Positions 34,434-43,714 of a stretch of 64,000 nucleotides of DNA are shown piece by piece (position 1 is the first letter of the stretch; each line of letters opens with the position of its first letter). The translations under genes and the position numbers were made by a program. Source of the DNA: Paenibacillus chondroitinus NBRC 15376 (GTDB lineage: Bacteria > Bacillota > Bacilli > Paenibacillales > NBRC-103111); assembly GCF_004000765.1 (NCBI RefSeq), contig NZ_BILW01000004.1, positions 124,001 through 188,000 on the forward strand, given 5' to 3'. The notes below the pieces were generated by a model, which saw nothing but the letters and a program-made list of their open reading frames with translations, did not search any database and was not told the DNA's origin.

Positions 34434-35681
34434 CTATTGACGTATTTGACCGTTTCCGTAAATACGGTATTTGGTTGAAGTTAAGGCTGGCAGACCCATC
34501 GGTCCGCGAGCGTGCAGTTTTTGAGTCGAAATGCCGATTTCCGCACCGAATCCGAATTCAAAGCCATCTGTGAAACGCGTCGAGGCATTGTGGTAAACCG
34601 CTGCCGCATCGACTTCCTGCAGGAATCTCTCCGCATTGGCGGCATCTTCCGTCACAATACACTCGGAATGCATCGTGCCGAATTGGCGAATGTGGTCAAG
34701 CGCTTCATCCAGATCTTTGACTACTTTGACATTAAGAATGTAATCTCCATATTCCGTTCCCCAATCTGCCGACGCTGCTGTCTGCATGCTAGAGACCAAG
34801 TCTCTGGCACGATCGTCTCCTCTAAGCTCGACATTGGCGCCTGTGAAAGCTTCCGCAATGGCGTTCAAATGTTTGGCTGCCACAGCTTCATGTACGAGCA
34901 GAGTTTCCATCGAATTGCAAACGGAAGGACGTTGAGCTTTGGCGTTAAGCCCAATAGAGATAGCCATTTCAAGCTGTGCGCTTTCGTCTATAAAAGTATG
35001 ACATACACCTGCTCCTGTTTCAATGACAGGGACGGAGGCGTTATTGACAACATTTTGAATAAGTGAGTGTCCGCCTCTTGGGATGAGAACGTCAATAAGG
35101 CCGTTCAGTTTCAGCATTTCATCTACAGAACTGCGATCCGCACTTAAGATCAATTGAAGGGCGTCAGCCGGGATAGCGGACCGGTTTAGCGCGCCATGCA
35201 GAACCTCGACGATTTTCTCATTGGAAAATAGAGCGGAAGAGCCGCCACGCAGCACAACGGCGTTGCCTGTTTTGAGGCACAATCCTGCGGCATCCACGGT
35301 AACATTGGGTCTAGCTTCATAGATGATGCCGATCACGCCAAGCGGAACACGAATTTTGCGAATGCGAAGACCATTCGGACGGTCAAAATCTTCAAGCGTA
35401 TCCCCGATTGGATCGGGTAGTTCAGCGATTTGACGCAATCCTTCAGCGATGGCGGCAATCCGGGACTCGTTAAGAGCAAGACGGTCAAGCAGGGAAGCGC
35501 TGGTGCCAAGCTGCTTGCCGCGCTCCAAATCCTTGGCATTTGCTTCAATAATAGCTTGTTGCTCAGTAACAAGGGCATCTGCCATAAGCAGCAACGCTGC
35601 GTTTTTCTGTTCCGTTGTGAGATTACCCATTGTTTGGGCTGCTTGTTTCGCTAATTTGGACTTTTGAACGACTTCACTCAT
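34434..35681 (-). CDS. proA: Gamma-glutamyl phosphate reductase
   Basis: Reduces gamma-glutamyl phosphate to glutamate semialdehyde. The ATG at 35681 follows caggaggtcgat and overlaps the last eight bases of proS; an upstream extension into proS is rejected. 415 residues. ALDH-fold motifs: [44 protein letters not shown], and the catalytic cysteine region [13 protein letters not shown]-terminal [20 protein letters not shown]. Third gene of the pro operon. Confidence 0.96.
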   Translation of the reverse strand: MSEVVQKSKLAKQAAQTMGNLTTEQKNAALLLMADALVTEQQAIIEANAKDLERGKQLGTSASLLDRLALNESRIAAIAEGLRQIAELPDPIGDTLEDFDRPNGLRIRKIRVPLGVIGIIYEARPNVTVDAAGLCLKTGNAVVLRGGSSALFSNEKIVEVLHGALNRSAIPADALQLILSADRSSVDEMLKLNGLIDVLIPRGGHSLIQNVVNNASVPVIETGAGVCHTFIDESAQLEMAISIGLNAKAQRPSVCNSMETLLVHEAVAAKHLNAIAEAFTGANVELRGDDRARDLVSSMQTAASADWGTEYGDYILNVKVVKDLDEALDHIRQFGTMHSECIVTEDAANAERFLQEVDAAAVYHNASTRFTDGFEFGFGAEIGISTQKLHARGPMGLPALTSTKYRIYGNGQIRQ

Positions 35682-37407
35682 GGGAAGATCGACCTCCTGT
35701 TTGGAAAAAAGTTTGGCAATGCGCAATGATTTGTTCAGCCGTAAGTTCATACTGATCTCCGCTGCGGCGTTCTTTACATTCCACGATATGTTCGGCAGCT
35801 TTCTTGCCTACCGTAATTCGAAGCGGGAAGCCAATCAGGTCGGCATCGTTGAATTTCACGCCAGGACGATCTTCACGATCATCCCAGAGGACGGAATAGC
35901 CGGCATCGGTTAATGATTTATAAATCTCTGTGGATAACTTCATCTGAATTTCGTCCTGCACATGAACGGTGAGGAGATGAACAGCGAAGGGAGCAACAGA
36001 CGCCGGCCAAATGATGCCTCGTTCATCATGATTTTGTTCGATAATGGCGGCCAGCACACGGGAAACGCCAATTCCGTAGCAGCCCATAATGATGGGCTCG
36101 GAAGCGCCATTCTCGTCGCTGAACGATGCGCCTAGCGAACGGCTGTATTTGGTTCCCAGTTTGAAAACATGACCGACCTCAATGCCTTTGGCAAAAGAGA
36201 GTTCATGTCCGCAAGTTAGACAGTGCTCGCCTTCTGTAACATTTCGCAAATCATAATAGGCCAGGCCGGCAAGATCCCGCTCAACCTGGACATGCGTGAG
36301 GTGATAATCAGCTTCGTTGGCACCGATGACAGCGTCCTGCATGCCGATTACAGAGGAATCTGCGATAATTTTAGCGTTCTGAAGTCCAATAGGTCCGATG
36401 AATCCAGCTTTGGAACCTATTTGTTGGATGCCGGCTTCGGATAACATCGTGAATTCTGTACCGTTCAAGGCATTTTTCAACTTAATTTCATTGACTTCAC
36501 AATCACCGCGAAGAAGGACAATCACCGGTTCGCCATTCGCTTCAATTGCGATGGATTTAATGATTTGCTTTGGCGAAACTTGAAGGAACTCGCTAAGTTG
36601 TTTAATGCTGGTTACCTGTGGCGTGTGCACTTTTTGGGGTTCGTTAGGCAGGTCTGATCGCTTGCTCGCTGTATCAGTAAAAGCCGGCAATTGACCAACC
36701 GCTTTCTCCAAATTGGCTGCATACTGACAGGAAGGACAATGAACGATGGTATCTTCCCCAATGTCCGCTAGCGCCATGAACTCATGGGTATCCGTACCGC
36801 CAATCGCCCCGGAATCCGCTTCAACCGCCCGGAAATTTAACCCGCAACGCGTGAAAATCCGATGATAAGCCTTGTACATGCTCTCATAACTCTCATCGAG
36901 ACCGCTCTGCGAACGATCGAAGGAATAGGCGTCCTTCATAAGGAACTCACGTCCGCGCAGCAGGCCGAATCTAGGTCTTCGTTCATCACGGTACTTCGTT
37001 TGGATTTGATAAAGCGTGACAGGAAGTTTTTTATAGGACTGAATTTCATCCTTAACAATCGTTGTAATCACTTCTTCATGGGTTGCTCCTAGAGCAAACT
37101 CACGCCCATGCCGGTCTTCCAGACGCATTAATTCGGGCCCATAAACGTCCCAACGGCCGGAAGCTTTCCATAATTCGGAGGGATGAAGCGCTGGCATGAG
37201 CATCTCTTGCGCACCGGCGGCGTCCATCTCTTCCCGAACGATGGTTTGGATATGTTGAAGGGCTTTAAGCCCCAATGGCAGATAGGTGTAAATACCGCTG
37301 GATAACTGGCGGATCAGTCCCGCACGCAGCATCAGCTTGTGGCTAGCGACTTCGGCATCACCCGGGACATCTCGTAAAGTTGGGATCAGCAAGCGTTGTT
37401 GTCTCAT
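35674..37407 (-). CDS. proS: Prolyl-tRNA synthetase (bacterial type with editing domain)
   Basis: 577 residues from ATG 37407. Class II motifs: [20 protein letters not shown] (motif 1), [21 protein letters not shown] (first 20 typical of motif 2), and [14 protein letters not shown] (motif 3). An insertion of about 180 residues between motifs 2 and 3 (about residues 220-400) is the INS editing domain. The C-terminal anticodon domain ends at 577. It is sandwiched between proB and proA and overlaps proA, so charging and synthesis share one transcript and one T-box. Confidence 0.96.
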   Translation of the reverse strand: MRQQRLLIPTLRDVPGDAEVASHKLMLRAGLIRQLSSGIYTYLPLGLKALQHIQTIVREEMDAAGAQEMLMPALHPSELWKASGRWDVYGPELMRLEDRHGREFALGATHEEVITTIVKDEIQSYKKLPVTLYQIQTKYRDERRPRFGLLRGREFLMKDAYSFDRSQSGLDESYESMYKAYHRIFTRCGLNFRAVEADSGAIGGTDTHEFMALADIGEDTIVHCPSCQYAANLEKAVGQLPAFTDTASKRSDLPNEPQKVHTPQVTSIKQLSEFLQVSPKQIIKSIAIEANGEPVIVLLRGDCEVNEIKLKNALNGTEFTMLSEAGIQQIGSKAGFIGPIGLQNAKIIADSSVIGMQDAVIGANEADYHLTHVQVERDLAGLAYYDLRNVTEGEHCLTCGHELSFAKGIEVGHVFKLGTKYSRSLGASFSDENGASEPIIMGCYGIGVSRVLAAIIEQNHDERGIIWPASVAPFAVHLLTVHVQDEIQMKLSTEIYKSLTDAGYSVLWDDREDRPGVKFNDADLIGFPLRITVGKKAAEHIVECKERRSGDQYELTAEQIIAHCQTFFQTGGRSSHE

Positions 37408-37437
37408 GGTTGGTGTGCCTCACTTTCATTAGTCAAT

Positions 37438-38538
37438 TTAAGCAAGCGGAACCCATTCATCTCGGTGAATGACTTCAATTCTTGCCACTTCGACGCGCTT
37501 CTGGACTTCTTCGGTTGATAATCCTGCTGCTGCTTGTATTTGCCAAGCAGCGTAGTTGACAACACCGCGTCCGAGCAGCGAACCTTCGTTGCTGAGCACT
37601 TCGACCACGTCGCCGGGGTGGAAGTCCCCGGTAGCTCCAATGATTCCGGCGGGGAGCAAGCTTTTGCCGCCGCTCATCAGGGCCGATCTCGCGCCAGGAT
37701 CGACGAGGATTTGGCCTTGGGGCAGCGAGTGGAAGCCGACCCATTGTTTCTTCACCGGCAGATTGTTCAGCGCCGTGTCGAAGTACGTGCCTTTGCCGCT
37801 GCCGCCGACGGCAATGGGCAGATCGCCGGGCTCCAGCACGCGCCCGATAAAGACCGGCACGCCCCCGCGCATCGCGATGCGGGCGGCTTCGACCTTCGAG
37901 CGCATGCCGCCGGTGCCGACCGCGCTCCCTGAACCTCCAGCGAAGCTGAACAGCTCGTCGCTGATGGCGGCTACGCGATCGATACGCTGAGCGTTCGCGT
38001 TCTTGCGGGGATCGTCCGTGTACAGACCGTCCATATCTGTAATGATGATCAATTTGCTGGCCTTCACCAAATTGCCCACCAAGGCTGACAAGGTATCGTT
38101 GTCGCCGAACTTAAGCTCATCCACCGAGACAGTGTCATTCTCGTTGATAATCGGGACGACATCGCGCTGCAGCAGCTCGTCGATCGTCATCAACGCGTTC
38201 TGGACGCGCTTGCGGTTGGAGAAGTCGTACCGGGTCAGCAAAATTTGCGCCACGCTAATACCGTGGGACGCAAAGGCTTCATGGTACGCCTGCATGAGCA
38301 GCGCTTGCCCCACGGCAGCGGCAGCTTGCTTCTCGTGCAGCACCTTGGGACGCGTGCGGTACCCAAGGGAGGTGAAACCTGCGGCTACTGCGCCGGATGT
38401 CACGAGCAGGACTTGGTTACCGTCCTTCTGTAATTGCGCAAGTTCCGATGCGAAAAACCGGATTTTATCGGGATTTAAACCACCCGTATCTGAAGTTAAA
38501 GAAGAACTGCCGATTTTCACGACGATGCGCTGTGTCAT
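37438..38538 (-). CDS. proB: Glutamate 5-kinase
   Basis: First step of proline synthesis. The ATG at 38538 follows aaggatggg and gives 366 residues beginning MTQRIVVKIGSSSLTSD; an extension into the T-box leader is rejected. Amino acid kinase domain: VTSGAVAAGFTSLG, NENDTVSVDELKFGDNDTL, ITDMDGLYTDDP, and GTGGMRSKVEAA; C-terminal PUA domain (about 275-366). The gene is GC-rich in its centre relative to its ends. First gene of the operon; feedback and T-box control are likely. Confidence 0.96.
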   Translation of the reverse strand: MTQRIVVKIGSSSLTSDTGGLNPDKIRFFASELAQLQKDGNQVLLVTSGAVAAGFTSLGYRTRPKVLHEKQAAAAVGQALLMQAYHEAFASHGISVAQILLTRYDFSNRKRVQNALMTIDELLQRDVVPIINENDTVSVDELKFGDNDTLSALVGNLVKASKLIIITDMDGLYTDDPRKNANAQRIDRVAAISDELFSFAGGSGSAVGTGGMRSKVEAARIAMRGGVPVFIGRVLEPGDLPIAVGGSGKGTYFDTALNNLPVKKQWVGFHSLPQGQILVDPGARSALMSGGKSLLPAGIIGATGDFHPGDVVEVLSNEGSLLGRGVVNYAAWQIQAAAGLSTEEVQKRVEVARIEVIHRDEWVPLA

Positions 38539-38582
38539 TACGATCCCATCCTTTGTTTGAACAATATGTAAATAATGGATAT

Positions 38583-38832
38583 AAAAAAAGACTCCCGTCC
38601 TCATAACATAAGGACGAAAGTCTGTAGCTTCCGCGGTACCACCTTAGATTGGCGCACGCCAAAAAGGCTGCACCCAACTCTGGATTCCCTGGATAACAGC
38701 AGGGGACTGTTCAACTCATCGTTGACGGTTCAGGGGCGGGTTCGGAATCGGTTCACGGCAAGCTCTCTCAGTCGGTGGAGCTTACTCTCTGTTTACGTGC
38801 TGTTCGTTCCTACTATTCCCATCATAACATTG
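38583..38832 (-). promoter_or_regulatory. Proline-responsive T-box riboswitch upstream of proB
   Basis: On the minus strand the leader shows the stem I start GGGAATAGTAGG (38820-38809), AGAGAG further on, a specifier loop GAACCGATTCC with codon CCG (Pro; 38751-38749) just before the TTCC arm that closes against GGAA, the T-box AAGGTGGTACCGCGG (38645-38631), and a terminator GACTTTCGTCCT / AGGACGGGAGTC with seven T (38622-38583). Uncharged tRNA-Pro would pair with the specifier and the T-box bulge and block termination, raising expression of the whole pro-mtn run. The specifier assignment is my reading of the helix. Confidence 0.92.
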
Positions 38833-38926
38833 CGATATAGAAGTTTTGGAAGACTTCCTTTTTTGGTTCTATATAGAATAGCACGGGGTACAAGTGTTTG
38901 TAAAGAAGCAGATGCCACTAGTTTTA

Positions 38927-40129
38927 CTAGCCGAACAGGTTCAGCTTTCCAATGCGCTGTACAGCTTCTGCTAATCTTTCTTCCGAAGATAAGAGACCCA
39001 GACGTACATAACCCTCACCATGTGTACCAAAGCCAATGCCTGGTGCGACGACCACTTTTGCCTCCTGAAGAAGCAGATCAGCAAGGCTTTGCGACGTGTG
39101 TCCCTTCGGCACCGGCAGCCAAGAGAAGAAGGAGCCTTGGGAAGGACGGGCATTCCAGCCAATGTTCGCTAGAGCGGTGTACAAAGCATTACGGCGGCTT
39201 TCATAGACATCCCGAAGCTCGCTGACGCAATCTTGGGAAGCAGTGAGGGCCGTTGCCGCAGCGGCTTGAATGCCGCCGAACAAGGAGCAATAGTAATGAT
39301 CCTGCATTAAGTTGATGAGGCGGATGACTTCCTTGTTACCCAGCGCAAAACCTACGCGCCAGCCTGCCATGTTATACGTTTTGGAAAGTGTATAAAACTC
39401 GATGCCAACTTCTTTGGCGCCAGGCGTCTGTAAGAAGCTGATTGGTTTCTCGCCGTCAAATCCAATAGCGCCGTAAGCAAAATCACTGGCTACGACCACG
39501 CCGCTCTTCTGCGCGAATTGGACCGTTTCTTCATAGAAGGAAGCGGGTGCTGTAGCGCCAGTCGGATTGTTCGGATAGTTGATAAACATGAGTTTCGCGC
39601 GGTCCAGATCGGATTGCTTCAATGCCGAGTAATCCGGAAGAAAGTTATTTTCTTCTCGCAAAGGCATGAATGCCATCTCCGCTCCGGCTAATGCGACACC
39701 TGACCAATAATCGGGATAACCCGGGTCGGGCACAAGGCAAACATCGCCAGGGTTCAATAAACACTGAGCGATCTCGATGAGTCCTGTTTTGCCACCAAAA
39801 AGAATGGCGACCTCCGTATCCGGATCCAGATCAACCTGATGATCTTCTTTATAACGTTGTGCAATCGCTTGTTTCAGAAACGGAAAACCGCTGAAAGGCG
39901 GATATTTATGATACAAAGGATTAGCGGCTGCTTCCTGCATCGAAGCTACGATATGAGGCGGCGTTGGGCGATCCGGGTTGCCTTGTCCCAGATTGATCAC
40001 ATCATGCCCTAATGCAATTTGTTCATTCGCTTTGCCTACGAGCGTAGCGAAAAATTGGGTAGGCAAACCTTTCATACGTTCAGCTGGCTGTATGGGGAAA
40101 GCACTTGTTTGTGTAGATAGCGTAGTCAC
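38927..40129 (-). CDS. mtnE: Methionine salvage aminotransferase MtnE
   Basis: PLP-dependent class I aminotransferase converting 2-keto-4-methylthiobutyrate to methionine. 400 residues. The frame opens at GTG 40129, with a distant ggag; a start closer to residue 10 is possible. It matches my recollection of Bacillus MtnE through HDVINLGQGNPD, FGGKTGLIEIAQCLLNPGD, PDPGYPDYWSGVALA, FINYPNNPTGA, and the PLP lysine in YTLSKTYNMAGWRVGFA. It lies upstream of the pro T-box on the same strand but has no obvious shared promoter. Confidence 0.9.
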   Translation of the reverse strand: MTTLSTQTSAFPIQPAERMKGLPTQFFATLVGKANEQIALGHDVINLGQGNPDRPTPPHIVASMQEAAANPLYHKYPPFSGFPFLKQAIAQRYKEDHQVDLDPDTEVAILFGGKTGLIEIAQCLLNPGDVCLVPDPGYPDYWSGVALAGAEMAFMPLREENNFLPDYSALKQSDLDRAKLMFINYPNNPTGATAPASFYEETVQFAQKSGVVVASDFAYGAIGFDGEKPISFLQTPGAKEVGIEFYTLSKTYNMAGWRVGFALGNKEVIRLINLMQDHYYCSLFGGIQAAAATALTASQDCVSELRDVYESRRNALYTALANIGWNARPSQGSFFSWLPVPKGHTSQSLADLLLQEAKVVVAPGIGFGTHGEGYVRLGLLSSEERLAEAVQRIGKLNLFG

Positions 40130-40185
40130 GGTTTTAATTCACACTCCGGAGGTCGGGATTTTAATTAATAACCTAAATGTAACAT

Positions 40186-40239
40186 GATTAGTCTATTTTT
40201 CATAGTGATGAAAAAAATCGATTTTACAATAGACTAGTC
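40186..40239. repeat. Imperfect inverted repeat in the mtnE / DinB-like divergent gap
   Basis: GATTAGTCTATT (40186-40197) and AATAGACTAGTC (40228-40239) pair with one mismatch across a 30-base A/T-rich spacer. The location between divergent starts suits an operator or a DNA bend; no regulator is identified. Confidence 0.55.
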
Positions 40240-40284
40240 TTATCATACAGTTAATTCAAAAGCTGTGGAAAGGTGATGAGAGGC

Positions 40285-40815
40285 ATGTCAGACCAATCAC
40301 AAGTTGCTCAAGTTTTTTTGCAGGAGTCGATTCGTGCTTTTGAGAGTATGAAAAAACTGGCGGATCAAGCATTTGCGCAGGCGGCGGATGAGCATTTTTA
40401 TCAAACCTTGGATGAAGAGTCGAACTCTTTGGAAGTGTTGATCAAACACATGCATGGGAATATGTTATCCCGTTGGGTCGATTTTCTAACATCGGATGGG
40501 GAGAAGGAGACGCGGGAGCGCGACATGGAATTCGAAAGCAGCCGTTACTCGCGGGAGGAGCTTCTTTCTTTGTGGGAGGAAGGATGGAAAGTGCTATTTG
40601 ATGCCCTGCATTCCCTAACATCTGAGGATGTTTTGCGCATCATTCGCATTCGCGGACAAGAGCATACGGTCATTCAAGCCATTCAGCGCCAGGTTTCTCA
40701 TTATGGTTATCATGTGGGACAAATTGTTTTCTTGAGCAAACACTTGGCCAGCCAACAAGGCTGGAAAACGCTTAGCATAGCAAGAGGTCAATCGAAAGCT
40801 TTCCGGCCGTCTTAA
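40285..40815 (+). CDS. DUF1572 / DinB-superfamily protein
   Basis: 176 residues. The ATG at 40285 follows gaaaggtg by nine bases; GTG and ATG codons just upstream lie inside that site. Four-helix DinB fold with the likely metal histidines in EVLIKHMHGNMLSRW and VSHYGYHVGQIVFL. DinB-like enzymes include bacillithiol-S-transferases (BstA type), but this DUF1572 group has no assigned reaction. It precedes mtnU by 85 bases on the same strand. Confidence 0.8.
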   Translation: MSDQSQVAQVFLQESIRAFESMKKLADQAFAQAADEHFYQTLDEESNSLEVLIKHMHGNMLSRWVDFLTSDGEKETRERDMEFESSRYSREELLSLWEEGWKVLFDALHSLTSEDVLRIIRIRGQEHTVIQAIQRQVSHYGYHVGQIVFLSKHLASQQGWKTLSIARGQSKAFRPS

Positions 40816-40900
40816 GCCAGCACTTGGGTTCAAAGCGATTTTCGATTATGATGGAGAACAGAAATGGCTATTTTCGCCCACTGGAAGGAGTATTTACAGT

Positions 40901-41701
40901 ATGTCAGAATCCAAACAGCTTCATTTGGCACTCATTCAAATGGATATCACGATCGGTGAACCAGATAGGAACTTTGCCCGATTGGAGATGCTGCTCCAAG
41001 AGGCTGTGCAAAACGATCCGAAACCGGATGTCATCGTTTTTCCTGAGATGTGGAACACCGGCTATGCCTTAACGGAGATTCAGCAGCTTGCTGATGTGAA
41101 CGGGGAGCGGACAAAAGCGCTATTGAGCAATTTTGCCAAAGCGAACCATGTGAATATTATTGGCGGTTCGATTGCCGATAAAAAAGAAGAGCGTGTGCTG
41201 AACACGATTTATGCGTTTGATCGCGAAGGGGCGGAAATTGCGGAGTATTCCAAAATTCATTTGTTCCGCTTGATGGACGAAGAGAAATTTCTGCACAGCG
41301 GCGACCAGCTAGGCCGATTTGAGCTTGAAGGCGTACGGGCTGGCGCCATGATTTGCTACGATATCCGATTCCCGGAGCTGGCACGCAAATTAGCGCTGGA
41401 TGGCGCTAGAATTTTATTCGTTCCTGCCGAGTGGCCTCATCCGCGATTGCATCACTGGCGCACGCTGCTCATGGCTAGAGCGATTGAGAATCAAATGTAC
41501 GTCGTTTCTTGCAATCGTGTCGGAACGAGCGGTACAACGAGCTTCTTCGGACACTCCATGGTTATTGACCCTTGGGGCGAAGTGCTTGTGGAAGGCGACG
41601 AGAGCGAAGCGATTTTACATGCAACGATTGATCTGGAGGAAGTAGTGCGTGTAAGGGCTAAAATTCCGGTCTTCGAGGACCGCCGTCCACATTTATATTA
41701 A
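40901..41701 (+). CDS. mtnU: Carbon-nitrogen hydrolase, MtnU / omega-amidase type
   Basis: 266 residues from ATG 40901 behind ggaaggag. Nitrilase-fold Glu-Lys-Cys triad: VFPEMWNTGYAL (Glu), EYSKIHLFR (Lys) and AMICYDIRFPELAR (Cys). The family hydrolyses 2-oxoglutaramate, the by-product of glutamine-dependent transamination by MtnE. The presence of mtnE and mtnWXB within 10 kb supports MtnU. Confidence 0.88.
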   Translation: MSESKQLHLALIQMDITIGEPDRNFARLEMLLQEAVQNDPKPDVIVFPEMWNTGYALTEIQQLADVNGERTKALLSNFAKANHVNIIGGSIADKKEERVLNTIYAFDREGAEIAEYSKIHLFRLMDEEKFLHSGDQLGRFELEGVRAGAMICYDIRFPELARKLALDGARILFVPAEWPHPRLHHWRTLLMARAIENQMYVVSCNRVGTSGTTSFFGHSMVIDPWGEVLVEGDESEAILHATIDLEEVVRVRAKIPVFEDRRPHLY

Positions 41702-41726
41702 TTTTTTTGAATTAGGCGGTAAGCAT

Positions 41727-41755
41727 TTGATTTTTTGTCGGTTTTTCTGTAAACT
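41727..41755 (+). promoter_or_regulatory. Promoter for the glyS T-box leader
   Basis: TTGATT (41727-41732), 17-base spacer, TAAACT (41750-41755); the T-box leader starts just after. Confidence 0.6.
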
Positions 41756-41761
41756 AAAGCC

Positions 41762-41994
41762 AATTGAATGATCAATTGCGGCAGTGAAGGATGAATAGTA
41801 CTTGAACAACTTCTTGTTCAGCGAGCTGGGGACGGTGAGAGCCCAGACAGGAGCTCAAGGAAAAGGCTATCCGGAGCCGATACGATAAAGGGGATACAGG
41901 CTTTTACAGGTGTATCAACTAGGGTGGAACCGCGGGTGCGTAAGGCTCTCGTCCCTAGGCATGATTTGATGCCTTTGGATGTGGAGCTTTTTTT
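41762..41994 (+). promoter_or_regulatory. Glycine-responsive T-box riboswitch upstream of glyS
   Basis: Stem I opens with GGATGAATAGTACTTG (41789-41804); its partner strand CAAGGAAAAGGCTATCC (41856-41872) presents the specifier GGC (Gly, 41865-41867). The T-box AGGGTGGAACCGCGG is at 41921-41935, followed by a terminator with GGCAT / ATGCC in the apical stem and seven or more T (41942-41994). Uncharged tRNA-Gly should allow readthrough into glyS. Confidence 0.95.
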
Positions 41995-42066
41995 GCGTGC
42001 TCATATCCAAACGGACGTCTTAGGGCTCTCGGCCCCATTATGATAAATTGAAGGAGCGAATGAACA

Positions 42067-43449
42067 ATGAGTGTTACCATGGATCAAGTTGTCGCATTAG
42101 CAAAGCACAGAGGTTTTGTATTCCCGGGTTCTGAAATTTATGGCGGTTTGGCCAACACATGGGATTACGGTCCGTTAGGTGTTGAGTTGAAAAATAATAT
42201 CAAACGCGCTTGGTGGAAAAAATTCGTTCAGGAATCCCCTTACAATGTAGGTCTTGACGCTGCCATTCTGATGAATCCACAGGCTTGGGTAGCTTCCGGT
42301 CACGTAGGAAACTTCAACGATCCGATGATTGATTGCAAAAACTGTAAAGCGCGCCACCGTGCGGATAAGCTGATTGAGAACAAATTAGCTGAAAAAAACA
42401 TCGAAATCGTCGTAGACGGTATGACGTTCGATGATATGATGAAGCTGATTGTCGAGCATAACATCGTTTGTCCGGATTGCGGCAGCAAAGATTTCACGGA
42501 TATCCGCCAGTTCAATCTGATGTTCAAAACGTTCCAAGGCGTAACAGAAGCAAGCTCCAACGTTGTTTATCTGCGTCCTGAAACAGCTCAAGGTATTTTT
42601 GTTAACTTTAAAAATGTACAACGTACGATGCGTAAAAAGCTGCCATTCGGTATCGGTCAAATCGGTAAAAGCTTCCGTAATGAGATCACGCCGGGTAACT
42701 TTACGTTCCGTACACGTGAATTTGAACAAATGGAGCTTGAGTTCTTCTGCAAACCGGGCGAGGATATGAAGTGGTTCGAGTACTGGAGAAGCTTCTGCCA
42801 CAACTGGCTGCTGTCATTGGGCGCGAAAGGTGAAAACCTTCGCCTGCGTGACCACAATGAAGATGAGTTGTCCCATTACAGCAACGCTACGACAGATATT
42901 GAGTACAAATTCCCGTTTGGTTGGGGCGAGCTTTGGGGGATTGCGGATCGGACGGATTTTGATTTGAAACAGCACATGGAGCATTCCGGTGAAGATTTCA
43001 ACTATATCGATCAAGAAACGAATGAGCGTTATGTTCCTTATTGCATCGAGCCGTCCCTTGGCGCGGACCGTGTAACGTTGGCGCTGTTGATTGACGCGTT
43101 CGAAGAGCAAAAGCTGGAAGGTGACGACAGCCGTACAGTTCTTCACTTCCACCCTGCGCTTGCACCAATCAAGGCGGCTATTTTCCCGCTTTCCAAGAAG
43201 TTGAATGATGGCGCACAAGCTGTTTTTGCTGATCTGGCGAAACATTTCATGGTTGACTATGATGATACGGGATCAATCGGTAAAAGATATCGCCGTCACG
43301 ATGAAATCGGTACGCCGTTCTGTATCACGTACGATTTCGAGTCCGAGACAGATGGTCAAGTAACAGTACGTGATCGTGACACGATGGAACAAACGCGGAT
43401 GCCAATTGCAGAGTTAAAAGCATTCATCGAGAATTCCCTACAGTTTTAA
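42067..43449 (+). CDS. glyS: Glycyl-tRNA synthetase, single-chain (alpha2) type
   Basis: 460 residues from ATG 42067 behind gaaggagcg. This is the eukaryote/archaea-like class II homodimer, not the two-subunit GlyQ/GlyS of Bacillus subtilis. Motifs: [39 protein letters not shown] and CPDCGSKDF (CxxC...CxxC zinc site), [20 protein letters not shown] (motif 2), and [13 protein letters not shown] (motif 3); C-terminal HGTP anticodon domain from about residue 360. Ends at a strong terminator. Confidence 0.97.
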   Translation: MSVTMDQVVALAKHRGFVFPGSEIYGGLANTWDYGPLGVELKNNIKRAWWKKFVQESPYNVGLDAAILMNPQAWVASGHVGNFNDPMIDCKNCKARHRADKLIENKLAEKNIEIVVDGMTFDDMMKLIVEHNIVCPDCGSKDFTDIRQFNLMFKTFQGVTEASSNVVYLRPETAQGIFVNFKNVQRTMRKKLPFGIGQIGKSFRNEITPGNFTFRTREFEQMELEFFCKPGEDMKWFEYWRSFCHNWLLSLGAKGENLRLRDHNEDELSHYSNATTDIEYKFPFGWGELWGIADRTDFDLKQHMEHSGEDFNYIDQETNERYVPYCIEPSLGADRVTLALLIDAFEEQKLEGDDSRTVLHFHPALAPIKAAIFPLSKKLNDGAQAVFADLAKHFMVDYDDTGSIGKRYRRHDEIGTPFCITYDFESETDGQVTVRDRDTMEQTRMPIAELKAFIENSLQF

Positions 43450-43456
43450 TATAAAA

Positions 43457-43502
43457 AGGCTGGCCATTAAGGTAGATAAACCTTGTGGTCAGCCTATTTT
43501 TT
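43457..43502 (+). terminator. Terminator after glyS
   Basis: AGGCTGGCCA / TGGTCAGCCT with an inner AAGGT / ACCTT and T run. Confidence 0.9.
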
Positions 43503-43530
43503 CTGCTGTGAGTTCGCTTTTAGTGTGCCA

Positions 43531-43710
43531 GGGGGAACTACAGGGTGCTATTTTGCTCAAAATAGCTCTTTGAACGGTAGGAGGGGAACTACGGTCCCTT
43601 ATTTTGATGGATATGGTGGATATTTAGGCGGTCGGGGCGAAATAAGGCCCTGTAGTTCCTCTTCACGCAAGAATTATAACTTTTATGCAGAACAGTACCC
43701 TGTACTTCCT
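43531..43710. repeat. Cluster of four short repeats (two direct, two inverted)
   Basis: A unit resembling GGAACTACAGGGTGCTATTT occurs at 43531-43556 (plus), 43581-43606 (plus, variant GGAACTACGGTCCCTTATTT), 43638-43661 (minus, reads GAGGAACTACAGGGCCTTAT then TTCG) and 43693-43710 (minus, AGGAAGTACAGGGTACTG). Copies 2 and 3 face each other and can form a long hairpin of more than 20 pairs with a 31-base loop. The cluster fills the gap between the glyS terminator and the cdo stop codon; no gene is present. Such units look like a dispersed repeat family of this genome. Confidence 0.8.
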
Positions 43711-43714
43711 TTAT

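Noticed and set aside
38003-38560. Open frame on the plus strand across proB
   Set aside because: Antisense shadow of a proB gene with all kinase motifs; runs into the T-box leader.
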